NCBI GenBank assembly: GCA_040902585.1
Contig: JBBDXA010000222.1
Span: forward strand, 1 to 14,391
DNA length: 14,391 nucleotides
From: JBBDXA01 sp040902585
Lineage (GTDB): Bacteria; Planctomycetota; Phycisphaerae; Phycisphaerales; Phycisphaeraceae
Reading direction: 5' to 3'
The notes under the pieces were generated by a model. That model ran no database searches. It saw nothing but the letters and a program-made list of their open reading frames with translations, and had not been told where the DNA came from. Positions within the stretch are counted from its first letter, which is position 1, and each line of letters starts with the position of its first letter. This document shows, piece by piece, positions 13,434-14,391 of this stretch. The position numbers and the translations under genes are program-made.

Positions 13434-14391
13434 ATGTATGCTTCTCTTCGTGAATTCGTGACCGCGCTGGAAAAGGCCGGCGAACTGGTGCGCATCAAGG
13501 CCCGTGTTTCGCCGATGCTGGAGATCTCCGAGATCGCCGACCGCGTGAGCAAGAGCGATGCGCCGCGTGTCAGCGAACATGCGAAAGAGTTCGACCCGCG
13601 ACACGCTCACTTCGGCGGCAAGGCGCTTTTATTTGAAAACGTCGAAGGCTCGTCCATGCCCGTGCTCATCAACGCCTTCGGCAGCTACAAGCGCATGGAG
13701 GTGGCACTGGGCTGCGAGAAGGGCGGCTTCGCCGAGCTGGCCGCGCGCATCGAGAAGATTCTCAAGCCTGAGCCTCCCACGGGCTTCATGGACAAGATCA
13801 AGAAGGGGCTTGAGCTCGCCAAGATCGCGTCCTTCGCGCCCAAGAATGTGAAGAGCGGTGCGTGTCAGGAAGTGGTGAAGATTGGCGACGAAGTGAATCT
13901 CTTTGATCTGCCCATCATCAAGTGCTGGCCGCTGGATGGCGATCTGCCGAGCGTGGGGNNNNNNNNNNCAATTCAAGCCGCAGTTTGATCCCTGGCCGCA
14001 AGGGAAAGGCAGGTACATCACCTTCGGCGGCGTGTACACGATTCATCCTGATGATGCGGACAAACCGCACGGCACGCCGCGACCTTCGCGCAACGTCGGC
14101 ATGTACCGCGCCCAGCTCATCGATCGCAACCACACCGCCATGCACTGGCACATTCATCACGATGGCGCGCGTCACTGGCGGGCGTGGAAGGCAAGGGGAG
14201 AGGGCCAAGGGCCAAGGGCCATGGGCCATGGGGACAATCCGCAATCCGCAATCCGCAATCCGCAATCCGTTGGCCCTTGGCCCTCCTCCCTTGGCCCTTC
14301 GCCCGGCATGCCCTGCGCAATCGTCCTGGGCGGCGAGAGTGTGTTGCCTTACGCCGGCACCGCGCCGCTGCCGCCGGGCATCAGCGAACTG
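13434..14391 (+). CDS. UbiD-family (prenylated-FMN) decarboxylase, partial, with assembly gap and in-frame repeat insert
   Basis: From ATG 13434, 175 residues are readable up to the N run: YASLREFVTALEKAGELVRI (2-21), EISEIADRV (30-38), GGKALLFENVEGSSMPVLIN (61-80), FGSYKRMEVALG (82-93) and FDLPIIKCWPLDGDLPSVG (157-175), the UbiD N-terminal pattern. After the gap the frame shifts by one, to codons starting at 13969. It continues GRYITFGGVYTIHPDD, NVGMYRAQLID, AMHWHIHHDGARHWRAWK, then a 35-residue repeat-encoded tract (14195-14299), then GMPCAIVLGGESVLPYAG and TAPLPPGISEL to the window end. UbiD enzymes use prenylated FMN, made by UbiX, to decarboxylate aromatic or unsaturated acids. A role in quinone synthesis (the futalosine-type menaquinone route) is plausible, but the substrate is unproven. 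The frame change is probably an artefact of the gap length. Whether the repeat insert is tolerated is unknown. Confidence 0.87.
13959..13968. other. Run of 10 N: assembly gap inside the ubiD-like gene
   Basis: Exactly ten N interrupt the gene. Codons start at positions divisible by 3 before the gap and one base later after it, so the true missing length is not 10. As I recall the family, more residues are expected between LPSVG and GRYITFGG than the sequence shows, so real sequence is probably missing. Confidence 0.95.
14195..14299. repeat. 105-bp heptanucleotide palindromic repeat inside the ubiD-like coding frame
   Basis: The tract parses as fifteen 7-bp units in one register. Units: GGGGAGA, GGGCCAA twice, GGGCCAT twice, GGGGACA, ATCCGCA four times, ATCCGTT, GGCCCTT, GGCCCTC, CTCCCTT, GGCCCTT. 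The GGGCCAA pair at 14202-14215 is the perfect reverse complement of 14270-14283, so the ATCCGCA array forms the loop of a hairpin. The length is divisible by 3 and the host frame reads through without a stop. Confidence 0.92.

Noticed and set aside
13136..13461. Short frames with His-Gly-Trp, Met-Ala-Arg or Asp-Gly-Thr runs
   Set aside because: A 9-bp repeat gives open three-residue periodic peptides in several frames; no SD or homology supports translation.
14195..14299. Possible CRISPR or origin iterons from the ATCCGCA copies
   Set aside because: The copies are contiguous with no spacers, lie inside a coding frame, and no replication gene or AT-rich region accompanies them.

Overview
The window looks like a stretch of chromosome from a GC-rich bacterium of the Planctomycetota or a close relative. 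This rests on gene content rather than any marker gene: a secreted Cys-type sulfatase, a lipoprotein joining a short TIGR02996-like repeat-companion segment to leucine-rich repeats, secreted multi-EF-hand proteins, a neutral-ceramidase-like hydrolase, and a PAS-GAF-receiver signalling protein. Genes are loosely packed, lie on both strands and mostly have their own Shine-Dalgarno (SD) sites. No RNA gene, phage, transposase or CRISPR array is visible.

Layout. 1-590 (-): start of a secreted Kelch-like protein cut by the window edge. 747-2879 (+): LRR lipoprotein, convergent with the 2889-4442 (-) sulfatase, which appears to start at TTG. 4754-5908 and 6101-7579 (+): two tandem paralogous EF-hand proteins with the same N-terminal module (about 73% identical by hand count) and different numbers of Ca2+-loop modules. 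7763-8521 (+): Bax-inhibitor-1/YccA-type membrane protein. 8781-10139 (+): ceramidase-like secreted hydrolase. 10272-11204 (-): ribokinase. 11301-13031 (-): PAS-GAF-receiver protein with a histidine-kinase-like dimerisation helix whose His is replaced by Gln and which has no ATPase domain. 13434-14391 (+): UbiD-family decarboxylase, broken by a 10-N assembly gap and cut by the window end.

The exported proteins (Kelch-like, LRR, sulfatase, EF-hand pair, ceramidase-like) form a loose set of envelope or extracellular functions: sulfated-polymer hydrolysis, Ca2+ binding and lipid or amide hydrolysis. No single pathway or operon is evident, and I see no complete undescribed system such as a defence island.

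The most unusual signal is repeat DNA. Four sequence-unrelated elements occur in about 6 kb (8.6-14.3 kb). Each has inverted arms, and two also have strict tandem units (9 bp and 7 bp). Three lie between genes. The fourth, a 105-bp tract of fifteen 7-bp units, lies inside the ubiD-like gene, is read through in frame with no stop, and would add about 35 low-complexity residues at a point where, as I recall the family, only a few are expected. The second theme is modular growth of the EF-hand paralogues in steps of 35 or 53 residues, which differ by an 18-residue helix-like insert.
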